Source of the DNA: Nitrososphaerota archaeon
Lineage (GTDB): Archaea; Thermoproteota; Nitrososphaeria; Nitrososphaerales; CADDZS01
NCBI GenBank assembly: GCA_027886795.1
Contig: JAPCJU010000063.1
Span: 1 to 6,904 of the forward strand
Length of the DNA: 6,904 nucleotides
Reading direction: 5' to 3'
Made by a program: the position numbers and the translations under genes. Below are positions 6,410-6,904 of the stretch, in pieces. Under the pieces are notes generated by a model. It searched no databases. It was not told the origin of the DNA and saw nothing but the letters and a program-made list of their open reading frames with translations. Numbering within the stretch: position 1 is the stretch's first letter; every line of letters begins with the position of its first letter.

Positions 6410-6904
6410 TCAGCCGGGAATCATCGTTACTGAACCCAATGGAGAGTTCTCTTGGAAGACTTGAGCTGCGAACCGATAAATGAAAGTTCCGGGAACTAGC
6501 CACTCATCCGGCGGCGCACCTGCCTTTACGCTTAGATTGCAGAGAAAGTCCTCAGCATCCCAACCATACTCGGTTGCGACCTGAGGCAACAACAATCCTG
6601 ATCCGAAAGACCACTTCATAATCAGACCATCACGGCCTACCATGATTTCTTCAGGAATGTCGCTCTGTTTCGATGCCCTAATTAGAACAGGTTCGGTTAA
6701 CAGACTTATTTCTAGCAGCAGGTCCGATACTTCGGATTTCTTTACAGGCGGAAATCTGGGATCACCAGTTGCGGCACCAATAGCAGCTTCTGGCAAGGCC
6801 TTCAACAAAGGATACACCGGTTCCGGAAAACCGATGCATCCGCGCAACGATTTCTCGTAGTCATTATTCTTCAAAGTAACAAAGCACCCAATCTTCTTTG
6901 TAAA
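6410..6904 (-). CDS. AMMECR1-domain protein, C-terminal 164 residues (5' end beyond right edge)
   Basis: The frame is open to the window edge, and the first visible residues are FTKKIGCFVTLKNNDYEKSL. The TTG at 6874-6872 is the leucine of the family's conserved G-x-F-V-T-L strand, not a start codon, so the gene continues to the right; roughly 30-50 residues are probably missing. Family signatures in order: LRGCIG with its conserved cysteine (visible residues 20-25), AAIGAATGDPRFPPV (40-54), LLLEISLLTEP (62-72), VGRDGLIM (89-96), GSGLLLPQVATEYGWD (101-116) and KAGAPPDEW (127-135). AMMECR1 proteins occur in archaea, bacteria and eukaryotes. In prokaryotes they are often encoded near, or fused to, MEMO and radical-SAM proteins, which suggests a modification role, but the reaction is unknown. 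The conserved cysteine is intact, so the protein looks functional. The gene ends 168 bases before asnS; no MEMO or radical-SAM partner is visible here. Confidence 0.92.
   Translation of the reverse strand, partial: FTKKIGCFVTLKNNDYEKSLRGCIGFPEPVYPLLKALPEAAIGAATGDPRFPPVKKSEVSDLLLEISLLTEPVLIRASKQSDIPEEIMVGRDGLIMKWSFGSGLLLPQVATEYGWDAEDFLCNLSVKAGAPPDEWLVPGTFIYRFAAQVFQENSPLGSVTMIPG

Noticed and set aside
6410..6874. TTG at 6874-6872 as the start of the AMMECR1 protein
   Set aside because: The frame stays open to the edge and upstream codons give the conserved GCFVT ahead of this leucine, so it is an internal residue.

Overview
This window looks like a piece of an archaeal chromosome. It carries RadA (the archaeal recombinase), a TrmB-family transcription regulator, an archaeal-type asparaginyl-tRNA synthetase, an AMMECR1-domain protein and a surface protein dense in N-glycosylation sequons. 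The upstream regions show A/T-rich TATA-like boxes with short or absent leaders, weak or no Shine-Dalgarno sequences, and frequent GTG/TTG starts. The mix would fit the TACK/Nitrososphaeria (Thaumarchaeota-like) side of the archaea. That placement is an impression from the protein sequences, not a demonstrated assignment.

Layout: all six genes lie on the minus strand, so transcription runs from high to low coordinates. In that order they are: an AMMECR1-domain protein cut by the right edge (6410-6904); a 168-base gap with a small hairpin; asparaginyl-tRNA synthetase (4922-6241); radA (3792-4853); an 87-base gap with a clear TATA box and a pair of 8-base direct repeats; a large, cysteine-free, two-ended membrane-anchored surface protein (1017-3704); a TrmB-family regulator (134-940); and the first 16 codons of a Nudix hydrolase cut by the left edge (1-50). 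Gaps between genes are 68 to 168 bases and no genes overlap. This suggests mostly separate transcription units rather than one tight operon. No gene-free stretch exceeds 300 bases.

Function: three genes are core information or housekeeping genes (asnS, radA, the Nudix hydrolase). AMMECR1 belongs to a universal family whose biochemical role is poorly known. The surface protein and its neighbouring TrmB regulator form the least conserved-looking part, but nothing in the sequence proves that one controls the other. I see no tRNA, rRNA, CRISPR array, insertion sequence or phage gene, and no convincing plus-strand gene. The window reads as an ordinary chromosomal segment. The points most worth a second look are the surface protein with its promoter and start, and the mixed AsnRS/AspRS features of the synthetase.
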